From: Antedon mediterranea
Taxonomy: Eukaryota; Echinodermata; Crinoidea; Comatulida; Antedonidae
Length of the DNA: 64,000 nucleotides
Assembly: GCF_964355755.1 (NCBI RefSeq)
Contig: NC_092672.1
Coordinates: 21,450,501-21,514,500 of the forward strand
Direction of reading: 5' to 3'
The position numbers and the translations under genes are program-made. The notes below the pieces were generated by a model. The model saw only the letters and a list, made by a program, of their open reading frames with translations. It was not told the DNA's origin and did not search any database. Shown here piece by piece: positions 34,768 to 45,461 of the stretch (position 1 is the first letter of the stretch; each line of letters opens with the position of its first letter).

Positions 34768-35106
34768 CTGCTTGTCTTTACATTCTATTAGTATGTTAAA
34801 CATTTTGTACAGTAAAGAGTTAAGTTGTACATTTTTACCCTGTTGTTTCTTGTGTATGGGCAAAGTGTAATAAATAATTATCTTTATTGAAAATGATACC
34901 TTAATATTTTCATCTGTTGCAACTGATATTACAATTTCTTGAGTTGTAGATTGTATACCTTTGAAATCTCCTGTCTGATTCAGCAGCAGCCGGTTATCTA
35001 ATGTATACATTTTAGTTTTCTTATAGTTGTTTAACTTCATAGGTAGAATAATCATGTTGTCATGCTGTATGTCATTTATTTGAATGGGTTCATACAGCAC
35101 AACTTA
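34768..35106 (-). CDS. Candidate minus-strand coding exon of unknown function
   Basis: About 110 codons are open on the minus strand without an obvious initiator, starting near VLYEPIQIND, and end at a good donor (AAGCAG then GTAAAA at 34767). An acceptor-like CTAAG sits near 35107. The codons look non-repetitive. The pattern NMIILPMKL, later IKVSFSIKIIIYYTLP and LNSLLYKMFNILI faintly resembles the N-terminal/linker region of Piwi-Argonaute proteins (a small hydrophobic strand, then ITITxxxELPP and QxYNILFRR). This is a resemblance only. If real, the gene continues beyond the LINE on one side and the 87-bp repeat on the other. Confidence 0.3.
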
Positions 35107-35314
35107 GTTTGTTTGTATTAATAGTTTATTTACACACTACATCTAGAAGCGATGCGAGTAAGACGTGTCGAATAATCGCTCCTGGAAATCAAACATTTCA
35201 CGTGTCACACCAGCTGAATGCATTGTTACACATAGTCGCAACCTACGTTTACTATTGTTCATTTACCTCAAGGAATTTTGTTTACTCGATTTCAGTGTTT
35301 TATTTGCCCGCAAC

Positions 35315-36139
35315 ATGGGCGGTGGTAAGCCAAAAGGAGGACAGAGGGACGATTCGCCTGCAGCCAGGCCACATCGTAACCAAAAAGAGGCTGAAGGAAA
35401 AGGCATCCCTTGCCTTGAAGATAAGTTAGATAAGTCCAATTGCGACATAGACTCTAAGGAAATCGCTGGCATTATCCAATCTGAATTGAAACTCTTATTT
35501 GATGGCAAATCGGACATATTGGATAACTTAGCGAAACAAATAACATCGATGATCAAGGACCAACTGGCTGAGCATATTATGCAAATTGTTAGTAAAGCCA
35601 CTATGGATGCTCTTAGATTTGAACTTGATGAGCCGAATGATCGCATGAAGCAAATGGAACAGGAAATCGAGGACATTAGGGAATCACTGGATGAAAGTGA
35701 ACAATATTCCAGGAGGAACTGTTTGGTGATACACGCACTGGAGGAGAAAGTAGGTGAGAATACCGATAATATTGTTACACAATTATTTAGTTCTAAGATG
35801 AACCTTACGGTGAATCATAATGACATTGATAGGAGTCACAGACTAGGCCCCAAGAAACCAAGTAACGGCAAGCCCCGGGGAGTTATTGTGAAGTTCGCTC
35901 AATACAATAAAAGAAATGAAGTTTATAAAGCAAAAAGAAAACTGAAAGGTACCGATACCTTTATACACGAGAACCTAACAATGAAAAGGATGAAATTGTT
36001 AAGAACCATCAAAACCCAGCATAATTCCGCCTTGACCGCAGTCTGGACCCAAGATGGACGCATACATGTACTAACTAAGAATAATAAGAAGATTGTCGTA
36101 ACAAAATTTTCCGATCTCAACAAACTGCATTCCACCTAA
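35315..36139 (+). CDS. LINE B ORF1, RNA-binding protein, intact
   Basis: The 274-residue frame starts at the ATG in GCAACATGGGCGG; upstream codons are open but have no family resemblance. Residues from about 60 to 135 form an amphipathic, heptad-like coiled coil (LDEPNDRMKQMEQEIEDIRE). It is followed by the L1-ORF1-type RNA-binding part beginning SRRNCLVIHALEE, DIDRSHRLGP, RGVIVKFAQYNKRNEVYKAK and TFIHENLT, and a C-terminal domain ending FSDLNKLHST. Such proteins trimerise, coat element RNA and act as nucleic-acid chaperones in retrotransposition. It lies about 250 bases before ORF2, in the same orientation. Confidence 0.88.
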   Translation: MGGGKPKGGQRDDSPAARPHRNQKEAEGKGIPCLEDKLDKSNCDIDSKEIAGIIQSELKLLFDGKSDILDNLAKQITSMIKDQLAEHIMQIVSKATMDALRFELDEPNDRMKQMEQEIEDIRESLDESEQYSRRNCLVIHALEEKVGENTDNIVTQLFSSKMNLTVNHNDIDRSHRLGPKKPSNGKPRGVIVKFAQYNKRNEVYKAKRKLKGTDTFIHENLTMKRMKLLRTIKTQHNSALTAVWTQDGRIHVLTKNNKKIVVTKFSDLNKLHST

Positions 36140-36388
36140 TTTACCGTGTGGTAGTACATTAAATGTGAAATTGTGAGATTTCTTGTTTTTGCCCTGAAAC
36201 CAGAATTTTAACTATTGTATACATTATAGACTGCAATAACTGTTTGGTGTGTGTGCTTTATTGTGATTATTTTTATTGTAAATTGTGTTTTTTTTAATTA
36301 TTGTATTGCTAACCTGCCGGTTTTTAGTCATTTATTTGAACGCCATTTTTGAATTGATTGTATTTTGTTCTTTTTCCAATACTACTTT

Positions 36389-37855
36389 ATGAGCACGACT
36401 CAATATGAAAATAAATCGAGTCCTACACATTCCATAGATTGCTTTGAAAGTGAAGAGGCTGGTTTATGCAAATATTTCACTCCAACACAACTAAATGAGC
36501 TACAGGCGCAAATTGATAACAATGGTATCTTTACAACGTTACACATGAATGCACGTAGTCTTCCAAAACACTTCGACGAAATTAGCATTATGTTAGATAC
36601 CATAGGTCGTGCGTTTGATGTACTTGGTTTCTCGGAAACCTGGATAAATAAGAACACGCCAATTGACTTATTAAATATCAATGGATACAATATGTACACT
36701 TGTAATAGAGAAGGTAGAGTCGGTGGTGGAGTTTGTCTATATTTAAAAGAACAAATCAACACCGTAACACGTGATGATTTTGTATTTAATGATAACTCCA
36801 TTGATTCACTTTTTCTAGAAATAATAAACACAAACGGCAAAAATACTATTGTAGGTATGTTGTATCGACCACCAAATTCAAACGTCAACTCATTTAACTC
36901 TGATCTGGAAGAAATCTTACATAAACTTAATCGCGAAAACAAAAACTGCTATATCTTAGGAGATTTTAATCAAGACTTATTAAAATATGACATTCAAAAA
37001 ACAACACAGGAATTCACAAACATTATTTATTCAACATCTTTTAATCCATTAATCAACTTACCCAACAGAATAACATCGTCTTCTGCTACAATTTTAGATA
37101 ATATTATTACAAATGATGATAACATTTCGCATTGTGGAGTAATAGTCACTGACATTACCTATCATCTACCCATTTTCATGACAACACACTTGTCATTAAA
37201 TACTAACACAAAAGCTCCAATTACAAAACAAAAAATAATTAATGATACAACATTAAATAACTTGCTTATTGCTATTTCTAATGAGGATTGGGGTGAACTA
37301 TATTTATGCACAGATACCAATACATCATATAGCCTATTTATTAAAAAACTATCCAATCTCATAGATAATAACATACCTACAAAAAGTAATAAGCCAAATG
37401 GTAATACAAAGAAAAAACCATGGATCACAACAGGAATTTTGATTTCAATAAAAAAGAAAAATAAACTTTATAAAAAATACCTTAAAAACCCAACACAATT
37501 ATTAAAAAATATATATAAAAAGTACAAAAATAAATTAACTCATTTAATTAGAATTCGGAAAAAACAATATTATTCCAAAAAACTGGATGCAGCTCGACAC
37601 GATTCAAAGCAAACATGGAAAGTTTTAAATGAAGTTCTAAATAGAAAAAAATCGAGTGTTAAGCCAAATGAGGTAATTAACCATAGTAATAAAACTTTGG
37701 TATGTGATCCAAAAGGTATGTCTGACGCTTTTAATGACTTCTTCTCCAACATTGGAAATGAATTAGCAAACAAAATACCAAATGTAAACAATTCTGACTT
37801 TAAACAATATGAAAGAGAGTCAATCCCAATCCATATTTTTCAATCCTACGAATGA
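36389..37855 (+). pseudogene. LINE B ORF2, endonuclease part
   Basis: From the ATG at 36389 (MSTTQYENK) the frame carries an APE-type endonuclease: TTLHMNARSL, LGFSETWI, VGGGVCLYL, GMLYRPPNS, CYILGDFNQDLL, ATILDNII and a final block TDITYHLPIF in place of the usual SDHLPI, so the catalytic histidine is kept. A long lysine-rich linker follows (KKKNKLYKKYLKN, HDSKQTWKVLNEVLNRK). The frame ends at 37855 because of a one-base shift between about 37815 and 37845; the neighbouring frame continues with FFNPTNEEEVIEIV. Confidence 0.9.
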
Positions 37856-38171
37856 AGAAGAGGTCATTGAAATAGTTAGTCAAATCAAAAATTCAAATTC
37901 AGAAGGTGTTGATAACTTAAGTAATCGCATTCTAAAACATATTATTGCTGCTGTGGCATCTCCTCTTGTACATATCTTTAACCTCTCTCTTGAGACAGGC
38001 ATGGTCCCTGATAGTATGAAAGTAGCTAGAGTAGTTCCAATTTTTAAATCTGGCAATAAAAGTGACGTCAGTAATTATAGGCCGATCTCTATTCTGCCTA
38101 CCGCTTCAAAAATTCTTGAAAAAATTGTACAAATTAGAGTAAATAATTATAATATAATTTATATCATATAA
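37809..38171 (+). pseudogene. LINE B ORF2, reverse transcriptase fingers
   Basis: This frame picks up after the shift with NPTNEEEVIEIVSQIKNSNS, EGVDNLSNRILK, VARVVPIFKSGNK and SNYRPISILPTASKILEKIV. It is stopped at 38171 inside a 38-base AT-rich insertion that lies between the codons for VNNY and ITKFTILNNAQYGF. Confidence 0.88.
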
Positions 38172-38200
38172 ATTATGATATAATTTATATCACAAAGTTT
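38150..38200. repeat. 38-bp AT-rich palindromic insertion in LINE B
   Basis: The word ATAATTTATATCA occurs twice around ATAAATTATG, forming an imperfect palindrome. LINE logic says VNNY should be followed directly by ITKF, so about 38 bases (AATATAATTT to AATTTAT) are extra and shift the frame by two. Confidence 0.7.
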
Positions 38201-38977
38201 ACCATCCTTAATAATGCACAATATGGTTTCAGAAAAAACAGTTCTACTTTTAAGGCCGTTATAGATCTGGTTGAACGAATAACCGATGCGCTTGATAAGA
38301 AAAAATATACCATCGGAATATTTATTGATTTGTCAAAAGCGTTTGACACCATCAACCATGATATACTTCTTACAAAATTGGAACACTATGGCATAAGAGG
38401 CACGGCCCTTAAATGGTTTAGAAACTATATTAGTGGCAGGAAACAATTTACGTCTATTGATAACACAAGTTCGTGTTTGATGGATATAAATTGCGGTGTA
38501 CCACAGGGTACAATTCTGGGGCCTCTACTTTTTATTCTGTACATTAACGATGTATTTAATTGCTCAAACTCGTTATCTTTTGTTTTATTTGCTGATGACA
38601 CAAACATATCTGCATCTCACAAAAACTTGGATACGCTCATAGAACTAGTTAATGGTGAACTAAAAAATGTTTCGGATTGGTTCATGTGCAATAAACTATC
38701 AATCAACGTTAAAAAAACTAATTACATAATTTTCCGCAATCAGCGAAATCCAAGTAATTTAGAGAATGTAAATATTTATGTCAACAATAAAAGAATAGAT
38801 AGAGTTAAATCGACTAAATTCCTTGGAGTACATATTGATGAATTTCTCACATATAAGAACCACATCAATGTTACAGCTAGGAAAATATCTCGATATGTAG
38901 GCATACTATATAAAGTAAGACATTTTTTACCAACCTATGCTCTCTGGACAATATACAAATCACTCATTGAATATTAA
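38190..38977 (+). pseudogene. LINE B ORF2, reverse transcriptase palm and thumb
   Basis: After the insertion the frame reads ITKFTILNNAQYGFRKNSS, then IFIDLSKAFDTINHDIL (motif A), CGVPQGTILGPLLFILYIND (motif B), SFVLFADDTNISA (catalytic FADD) and TKFLGVHIDEFL (motif E region). All catalytic aspartates are present. The frame ends in LIEY-stop at 38977 owing to another single-base shift, since the next frame gives YCNIIWCSTFPSYLDEL. Confidence 0.92.
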
Positions 38978-39414
38978 ATTATTGCAACATAATATGGTGT
39001 AGCACATTTCCAAGTTATCTAGATGAGTTATTTAAACTCCAGAAAAGGGCATTACGAGCTATAAAATGGTCAAAGTTTAATGATTCAATGACTGAATGTT
39101 TCTATAAATTTAAACTTCTTAAAATTGCGGATATCAATAAGTACCAAATTGGGCTTTTCATGTATAATGTTACTACTAATCAGGACGTGCGTTTTTCATC
39201 GCTCTTTATTAAAAATGGTTCTTACCATAATTATAATACAAGATCTAAAGACAAAATGAGACTCAGAAAACGTAATCGTACTTCTACTAGTTTTACTGTG
39301 TCATGTGTGGGACCCAAATTGTGGAATGACTTGAATTACGAACTACAAAGTACCAAATCAATATATATATTTAAATCATTGTTTAAAGAATATTTATTAT
39401 CATTTTACAAATAA
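38978..39414 (+). pseudogene. LINE B ORF2, C-terminal domain
   Basis: The +1 frame continues NYCNIIWCSTFPSYLDELFK, KRALRAIKWSKFNDS, then HNYNTRSKDKMRLRK and SFTVSCVGPKLWNDL before TAA at 39412. NYNTR and GPKLWNDL are standard C-terminal landmarks of CR1/Jockey-like ORF2 proteins. The natural stop codon of ORF2 is therefore preserved, followed by a 200-base 3' UTR. Confidence 0.85.
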
Positions 39415-39620
39415 TTTTAAAAATAATACTTGTTGCAGGATTTAGCTTTTTTATTATTTTTGTTTTAGTTTTTTAGGCTAGTTAGGGACATAGGGGGACA
39501 CAACTAATCAAGCTCTTTTGAGTTTTTATGTGTTTCCTTTTCATCTTTTTTATGTTCTCATATATTGTTGTTGTATATTTTCATGATTGAGGATGAATAA
39601 AGAATATTTGAATTGAATTT

Positions 39621-41398
39621 GATCATTTTCTTTGGTTTTTTGCCTGTAAACATTCAATTGGTTAGATTTTGTCTTGTCTCTCATTAAGTAGGCCTACTAA
39701 AATTGTTTAATAAAGAATATATTTAACACCAAATATTTAACCAGGCTTTGTTGCACTATTGTACTTGTAGCATTAAATATAGTAGGTTTATTTATATACT
39801 TTTTTAAACACTCTAAAGTAAAATTCACAATAAACTTTTTACAGTTTGTCTTCTGTCTTTATACAATTTTGTTTCAATATTACTATCAACCAAATTACAA
39901 AAAATAGTGTATAATTTACTTTATTAATATTTAAAACCAAAGTTGTTTTTTTAAATCTTTAAATTCAACGATCAAAGTCTTTTATCAGATTGTTTGTTGA
40001 CTGATTAGCAATTGTGCTCTGTATTTTATTTACTAGACATTTATAAAAATTGACGAGTTATATTATCATTCAAGCAAGTTTTTTATTTTTTATAAACAAT
40101 AAACGTGTGTCTTTGAAGAATTTCATTTCGCTTCTAAGTTTATCAAAGAAAGAGTAAACGGAGAGTACTTTCCTCCATGCTCAAACGTTTAAATCTCTAT
40201 ATGAAATCTTTATCAACTCACGTCATGACATCAGTTGTTGATGATGTTGTATTGAAGGTCATGCGGTCCCTGGCCAGGTGAGAATGCAATTAGGTAATTG
40301 TACAGATTGTTCATTGTTTATCTATCTTCCTTCTAATGTTTGACTCTCTAATTGACTCTGTCTATCTTTCCATTTTGTTTCCTTAGATAGGATGTTTTCC
40401 TCCCATTTTGGTACATGATTTTCACCTGGCCAGGTACCGTACAACCTCCAATCTAAAACCGGAAGAGGCGTACGACGTCAGCATCCTTTAATAATTCACC
40501 TTTGACACAGAATGTGATAGAGTTAAGTTATGAATCATTGTTATGTAGGTCAAAGATCTAGAGCCAAAAAATATCTATTCTATTATTGGAATAGCATTCA
40601 GTAGGACCAACACAATTTCAGTAGGTATTTGATTTTCACATTAATTTTCATTTTTTCTTAACTTTAATTTTCTTATCGTGTGCTTCAGTTTGTATCATTT
40701 ATACTCATTTTTATTACAACAGAAAATTTATTTAAATAAAAATGTAACATTGAATGCAAAACTTTCTTTTGTTTTGTTGATTGACAGCTTTATTTGAATC
40801 CATAATGAAAAAAAAAACAAAAAAACTCTGGCATATAGTAATGTAGGAAATATAAATAAGTGAATATTTACAATTAAAACAAATTTATAAATTTACAAAC
40901 TACCCATTAACAATGCTAAAGTATCCAAAGTCCAAATACAGTGTATTTTGTAAGGACCTTTTGTTATCACTATTAGTGGTTGCAGGTTACTTGGGCACCT
41001 GATTTACAAACACCTATACATTTATGTTGATATTGTTTTTGTTATCCTAACTCCAGGGAAGTGACTTGAGTTTCTGGCAGTGGCACTCTTTGTTGTAATG
41101 TTCATTTGAATAATGTCTTGTATGAACCTCATCTCATTTAGTGATTGTATTATAGTATTTTGTCTAATTTCAAGTACAATTATATAATTGTATTTTTACA
41201 AGACCTTAATCAGTCATTATTAGAGTTTACCTGAGGTACCTTGATACACCTTGTTTGCTTTACCTAAAATAGTAATTCACGTTGGTTTGTAGTTGTAATC
41301 AACTAAATGATAAGAACAAAGCAAACACTAAGTCACGCTATGTTGTAATTTGTATAGAATCCATTGAATTGCACTGGTTATCACTATATAAATAATGA
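39621..41398. other. Upstream region of the ankyrin gene
   Basis: AT-rich, no coding exon found. At 40265-40447 two inverted words (CCTGGCCAGGTGAGAA and TTTTCACCTGGCCAGGTACC) about 135 bases apart outline a small MITE-like unit. CGTACGACGTCAGC at about 40468 contains a CRE-like half site, of unknown relevance. Confidence 0.45.
40265..40447. mobile_element. Small MITE-like unit with CTGGCCAGGT inverted repeats
   Basis: Inverted arms of about 24 bases with a few mismatches flank an AT-rich centre of about 135 bases. No target duplication could be fixed, so this could also be a chance or regulatory palindrome. Confidence 0.4.
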
Positions 41399-41406
41399 TA
41401 TAAAAG
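41399..41406 (+). promoter_or_regulatory. TATA box of the ankyrin-repeat gene
   Basis: TATAAAAG matches the TATA consensus, 55 bases before a consensus splice donor (GAG then GTAAGG at 41454) and about 670 bases before the first coding exon. A second TATATAAA lies at 41385. Initiation would be expected near 41428-41436. Confidence 0.5.
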
Positions 41407-41429
41407 TGTTTGGTCTTCTGTACAACAAC

Positions 41430-41453
41430 CACTTGCATTGAACTTTTGAAGAG
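41430..41453 (+). other. Putative 5' untranslated exon of the ankyrin gene
   Basis: A short non-coding exon is proposed between a start about 30 bases after TATAAAAG and the strong donor GAAGAG/GTAAGG at 41453/41454. It would splice to the acceptor TTTCAG before 42067. The start is an estimate. Confidence 0.4.
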
Positions 41454-41661
41454 GTAAGGTTGCATATTTTGGATTTATTTTATTTTAGCATTGCTCCACT
41501 GTAAGTGTTGTAGGTCTAGAAATATTATAATATTATTTGATAGAGGAGGCATTGGTTGAGGAGATTGTTGATAGAAGAGACAATGATTGTATTATACATT
41601 TACTCTATTTCAACATCATGTTCAGTACTTTTAGTCCTAGTACTGTATTAATATTGATTAT

Positions 41662-41866
41662 TGTCAAAATTAGAGGAAGGGATAGTATTTAGGTTGAGTT
41701 TAAAGCCACAATCTACAGATGATCCCAATGATTGCTTCATTCTTTGCCATTGTGATGAGCTGTCAAAATTAGAGGGAGGGGGTGGTATTTAGGTTGAGTT
41801 TAAAGCCACAATCTACAGATGATCCCAATGATTGCTTCATTTTTTGCCATTGTGATGAGTTGTCAC
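41662..41866. repeat. 99-bp tandem duplication
   Basis: TGTCAAAATTAGAGG begins at 41662 and again at 41761; the copies share GGTTGAGTTTAAAGCCACAA and CAATGATTGCTTCATT and differ at a few bases (GGAAGGGATAG versus GGGAGGGGGTGG). It lies in the first intron of the ankyrin gene. Confidence 0.92.
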
Positions 41867-42066
41867 ACAAGTTTCTTTTTATCATCAAGTATCTACCTCT
41901 AGTATTCAAATAACTCACAATATTATCATCATGTTTTAATGTCTGTGAAAAGAAGCTGTGTATTTATTAATGCAGTTTACTTTAATATAAAATTATTTGA
42001 ATTGAAAAATTGTTTTTTTTTATAATACAGTATAACATTATACATTGTTTTTGCGTTTTCTTTCAG

Positions 42067-42129
42067 TTTAGCAATACAATGGCTCTCCATGGATGGCTGG
42101 GTAAACTTTGTAAAGAAAATGATCTTGAG
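42067..42129 (+). CDS. Ankyrin-repeat gene, exon with start codon (coding 42079-42129)
   Basis: The exon follows TTTCTTTCAG and contains AATACAATGGC, a reasonable initiation context. It codes for 17 residues, MALHGWLGKLCKENDLE, and ends at GAG before a GTAGGC donor, in phase 0. It is the N-terminal cap of the protein and carries no signal peptide. The 12 bases before the ATG are 5' UTR. Confidence 0.78.
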
Positions 42130-42757
42130 GTAGGCAAGTTTACACTGTTTTAGGATAATAGCATTTAACCAGCAACAATTTAAGCAACACTATCACAACT
42201 ATCAACAACTTAATAAATTGTTCTATTAGCTTATGATCTGGAATCAAAAGAGAACTAAAACAAGTAACTAAATAAAATAAATAGTGACAACAAATTTAAC
42301 TTACAGTATTACAATGGATCAAAATAATCACTGTAGTGCTTATATGCTGTTCGCTCATTTGATGTGATTGTTTTGCTTTAATTATTTGACCAGCATATCA
42401 ACACATTAACATACAATACAACATAGAGATGAAAAATGCTGGGCAGGGGTAGCTTAAGTAAAATACATTACTGTAAATCAAATGAGCCAGCTACCCCTCA
42501 TACAAAAAAAAATTAAAAAAAAAAATTAAATACAAATTTCATTAAAATTAATGTAAATACAAAATTTAAGACCAGAAGAAAAAAAACTTATTTATTTGGG
42601 CAATTTAATATTATTATTATAATGATAATATTATAATATAATGGCTGTAATTTAATACAACATGAAATGTATGTTGTTGTCTATGTTTACTATAGTATAT
42701 GTATTTTAATGAAAAATGTAACTGAATGCATATTGATCTATATGTTTTATTTCATAG

Positions 42758-42832
42758 ATGGCAAGAGAAAAAACTGCTGAAGAAATTTGCCATTTCATTG
42801 TCCGCAACAATGCTGTCAACATCAAGAACCAG
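42758..42832 (+). CDS. Ankyrin-repeat gene, coding exon 2
   Basis: Between acceptor TTATTTCATAG and donor CAG/GTAGGC, this 75-base phase-0 exon codes for 25 residues: MAREKTAEEICHFIVRNNAV followed by NIKNQ. The segment CHFIVRNNAVNIKNQ looks like the second half of an ankyrin repeat (helix, then NAVNIKNQ at the position of ADVNxxD), making it a partial capping repeat in front of the full repeats. Confidence 0.82.
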
Positions 42833-42899
42833 GTAGGCCTATACATCAATTTGTGTTCCTTTGTAATGAATTTGATAATACAAACCTTAAATTACTTGA

Positions 42900-43312
42900 C
42901 ACTAATTAAAGTGCATCAATACTAATTTGTTTTTAAGATCTTTTATAAGTGCCTTACGCCTGCTCCTTAATAAACCTAGGTCATGCAGTGCCAGCACCAT
43001 GTTTGTAGAAAACCACACCTGCTCGTTCTACGAACTACTACGTAAGGTGGTGTTTGGCATGTTGTGCAGGTTAGGGAGGTCAGACAATATTGTCATAAAA
43101 TGTATTCATGAATTTGCTTTTCCTTCATCCAATCTACATAGTAGATGGATGAATCTATTGTTCTAACCGTGACTATGTAGCATAGGTTTTTTTATATATC
43201 TACATATATATGTATTTGTTATATTTGCAATAATGTACACTAATTTGTTACCATACTGAACTATGGAGAATTTTTTTTTTCCGAAATAAAAGATGAATGA
43301 ATGAATAAGTGT
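42900..43312 (+). pseudogene. 3' end of a truncated LINE
   Basis: The frame at 42927-43166 reads SALRLLLNKPRSCSASTMF, CSFYELLRKVVFGMLCRLG and SRWMNLLF, which is the typical extreme C-terminus of a non-LTR ORF2 protein. It is followed by an AT-rich 3' UTR and a GATGAATGAATGAATAAG tail ending near 43311. The rest of the element is missing, as expected for 5' truncation. Its clade is uncertain. Confidence 0.75.
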
Positions 43313-43403
43313 TCTCTGGTTGCATATTTGCAGTTAACATTCACACTGATTGTTAAAAGCATCATATTTGTTTCACTTCTTGAGCATTTTTTAGTGTTAA
43401 AAA

Positions 43404-44061
43404 GTATATTGTGTGTTTATATCTTATCTTAGCTGTCTGTTAGATGGTTTGTATATTGTGTGTTTATATCTTATCTTAGCTGTATGTTAGATGGTTTGTA
43501 TATTGTGTGTTTATATCTTATCTTAGCTGTATGTTAGATGGTTTGTATATTGTGTGTTTATATCTTATCTTAGCTGTATGTTAGATGGTTTGTATATTGT
43601 GTGTTTATATCTTATCTTAGCTGTATGTTAGATGGTTTGTATATTGTGTGTTTATATCTTATCTTAGCTGTATGTTAGATGGTTTGTATATTGTGTGTTT
43701 ATATCTTATCTTAGCTGTATGTTAGATGGTTTGTATATTGTGTGTTTATATCTTATCTTAGCTGTATGTTAGATGGTTTGTATATTGTGTGTTTATATCT
43801 TATCTTAGCTGTATGTTAGATGGTTTGTATATTGTGTGTTTATATCTTATCTTAGCTGTATGTTAGATGGTTTGTATATTGTGTGTTTATATCTTATCTT
43901 AGCTGTGTGTTAGATGGTTTGTATATTGTGTGTTTATATCTTATCTTAGCTGTATGTTAGATGGTTTGTATATTGTGTGTTTATATCTTATCTTAGCTGT
44001 ATGTTAGATGGTTTGTATATTGTGTGTTTATATCTTATCTTAGCTGTCTGTTAGATGGTTT
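43404..44061. repeat. 47-bp satellite, 14 copies, intronic
   Basis: The word GTATATTGTGTGTTTATATC recurs exactly every 47 bases (43404, 43451, 43498, 43545 and on), filling 658 bases, that is 14.0 units. Copies are almost identical. The first and last units carry AGCTGTCTG where the interior has AGCTGTATG, and one unit near 43907 has AGCTGTGTG. Confidence 0.97.
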
Positions 44062-44539
44062 GTCAATATAATTTAGTACATTAGTCTTTCAGTACAATTT
44101 GCTTAGACAATTTCATTGGCTAATACCCGATTTGAATAATGGCTTGGTAACCCAATCCCCTGTAATTGTAATTAATTTCAGAATCTGAACAATGATATAA
44201 TTATTCATCTGTTGAACAAATAACTAAACAAACTTCATATTAAAGAAATATATACATCACTGAAAAAAAAATACAAGGCACAAGGCAGTGAAAAAAGGAT
44301 GAACAGGTGGCAAACACTATCCACATTGGACCCCTTGTACAAATAAAAAAACATAAAAACACAAACATTTAAGATATAAAAATAGCTGAAATGATTCTAT
44401 TTTAAGTTTCATATATAAAGCATGCAACATGCCATCATTTACAACCTGGATTTCACACCTTTTGAAACAAACAATTCAATTTTCCATTTATAAAATGTAC
44501 CATAACATTAACAAAGTGACAAAACCTAACCATTAAAAA

Positions 44540-44903
44540 AAAAAACCTAAAACATGGTAGAACACTGGAGGCCTTTTGTTTCCCCTTCCACCACCAGTTC
44601 CTGTGGCTGATTGTTCAAACTTTATATGATCATTTATATGATCATCCCAACATAGGTCTGATGCTATTTTGACATCGAGATTAGTTTGTGTTTTCTCAAA
44701 GATAAAACCATTCTTCTGATAAAAATATGTGATGAGATGTTTATCATGTGATATAGAAATAATTGGAAAAAATTAATTTCCCATGTTACTCCATTGAATA
44801 AGAACATCAATGTCCATCTGCGGCAAATGACAGTCATCAATGTTAATGATTGACTTGTAACATTTTCCCTATTTAAAATATACGTCATGAACCAATCATG
44901 CAC
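44540..44903 (-). pseudogene. Decayed coding fragment of unknown origin
   Basis: On the minus strand one frame reads HLPQMDIDVLIQWSNMGN, a stop, then HDKHLITYFYQKNGFIFEKT, LDVKIASDLCWDDH and a glycine-rich TGTGGGRGNKRPPVFYH. The low-complexity, amino-acid-like character on both sides of the stop suggests a broken gene or transposon fragment. I do not recognise the family, and chance cannot be excluded. Confidence 0.25.
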
Positions 44904-45293
44904 ATTAATTTAGATGTTGGTGCACTACCCACTGCTTCTTGAGGCTGAAATCAAACCCTATCAGCTCAAGCTCTGTGTTGTATACAGATTTAACCACCAG
45001 ACTAGTGACTGTTTTATTACTACAGTATTACTATTTTATTATTGTATTCAATTATTCAAGACCCAACAGTGTATCAAAACACCAATACAGGATCAAAATA
45101 AAAGTACAATATAACATATTTACATGATAAAAATATTAACATAACTAAAAACTTATTCATTAAACATTAACAATTCAACAGATTTAGTTATTCAAGTTAT
45201 TTAAAATGACATTAAATGCTGTATAAGTATTAATGTGTAAGTATTACAACTAAAAATATCAATGTTAGGAAAAATTTAACTAGATAATTATAA

Positions 45294-45461
45294 AGCTCTG
45301 TTTACACTATTAAACTTTATGTGACAAAAAAAATGTGATTTGCCCATATATGGACAAAATGATGCCATATCACCACCATATTTGGGAAAATCACCACCAC
45401 ATATTTGTGCACATCACACATTTTTTTGTAAATCTAGTCTAGTGATAGTGTAGACATAGCT
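45294..45461. mobile_element. 168-bp MITE with AGCTCTGTTTACACTAT ends
   Basis: AGCTCTGTTTACACTAT (45294-45310) and ATAGTGTAGACATAGCT (45445-45461) are inverted repeats with two mismatches. The interior has CACCACCATATTTGG-like words and GTGACAAAAAAAATGTG. No transposase, so non-autonomous. TAA on the left and GAA on the right leave the target duplication unresolved. Confidence 0.7.

Larger units (their letters stand above)
35107..39620 (+). mobile_element. LINE B, near full-length CR1/L2-like non-LTR retrotransposon
   Basis: ORF1, endonuclease and reverse transcriptase follow in order and the element ends near GAATATTTGAATTGAATTTG, a short reiterated TTGAA-type tail rather than poly(A), usual for CR1/L2-like LINEs. 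The left border is approximate, as no target duplication was found. Reverse transcriptase wording (DLSKAFDTINHDIL, CGVPQGTILGPLLF, LFADDTNI) fits the Jockey/CR1/L2 group. ORF1 is open and ORF2 has three frame-breaking lesions, so the copy is fairly young but inactive. Confidence 0.85.
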
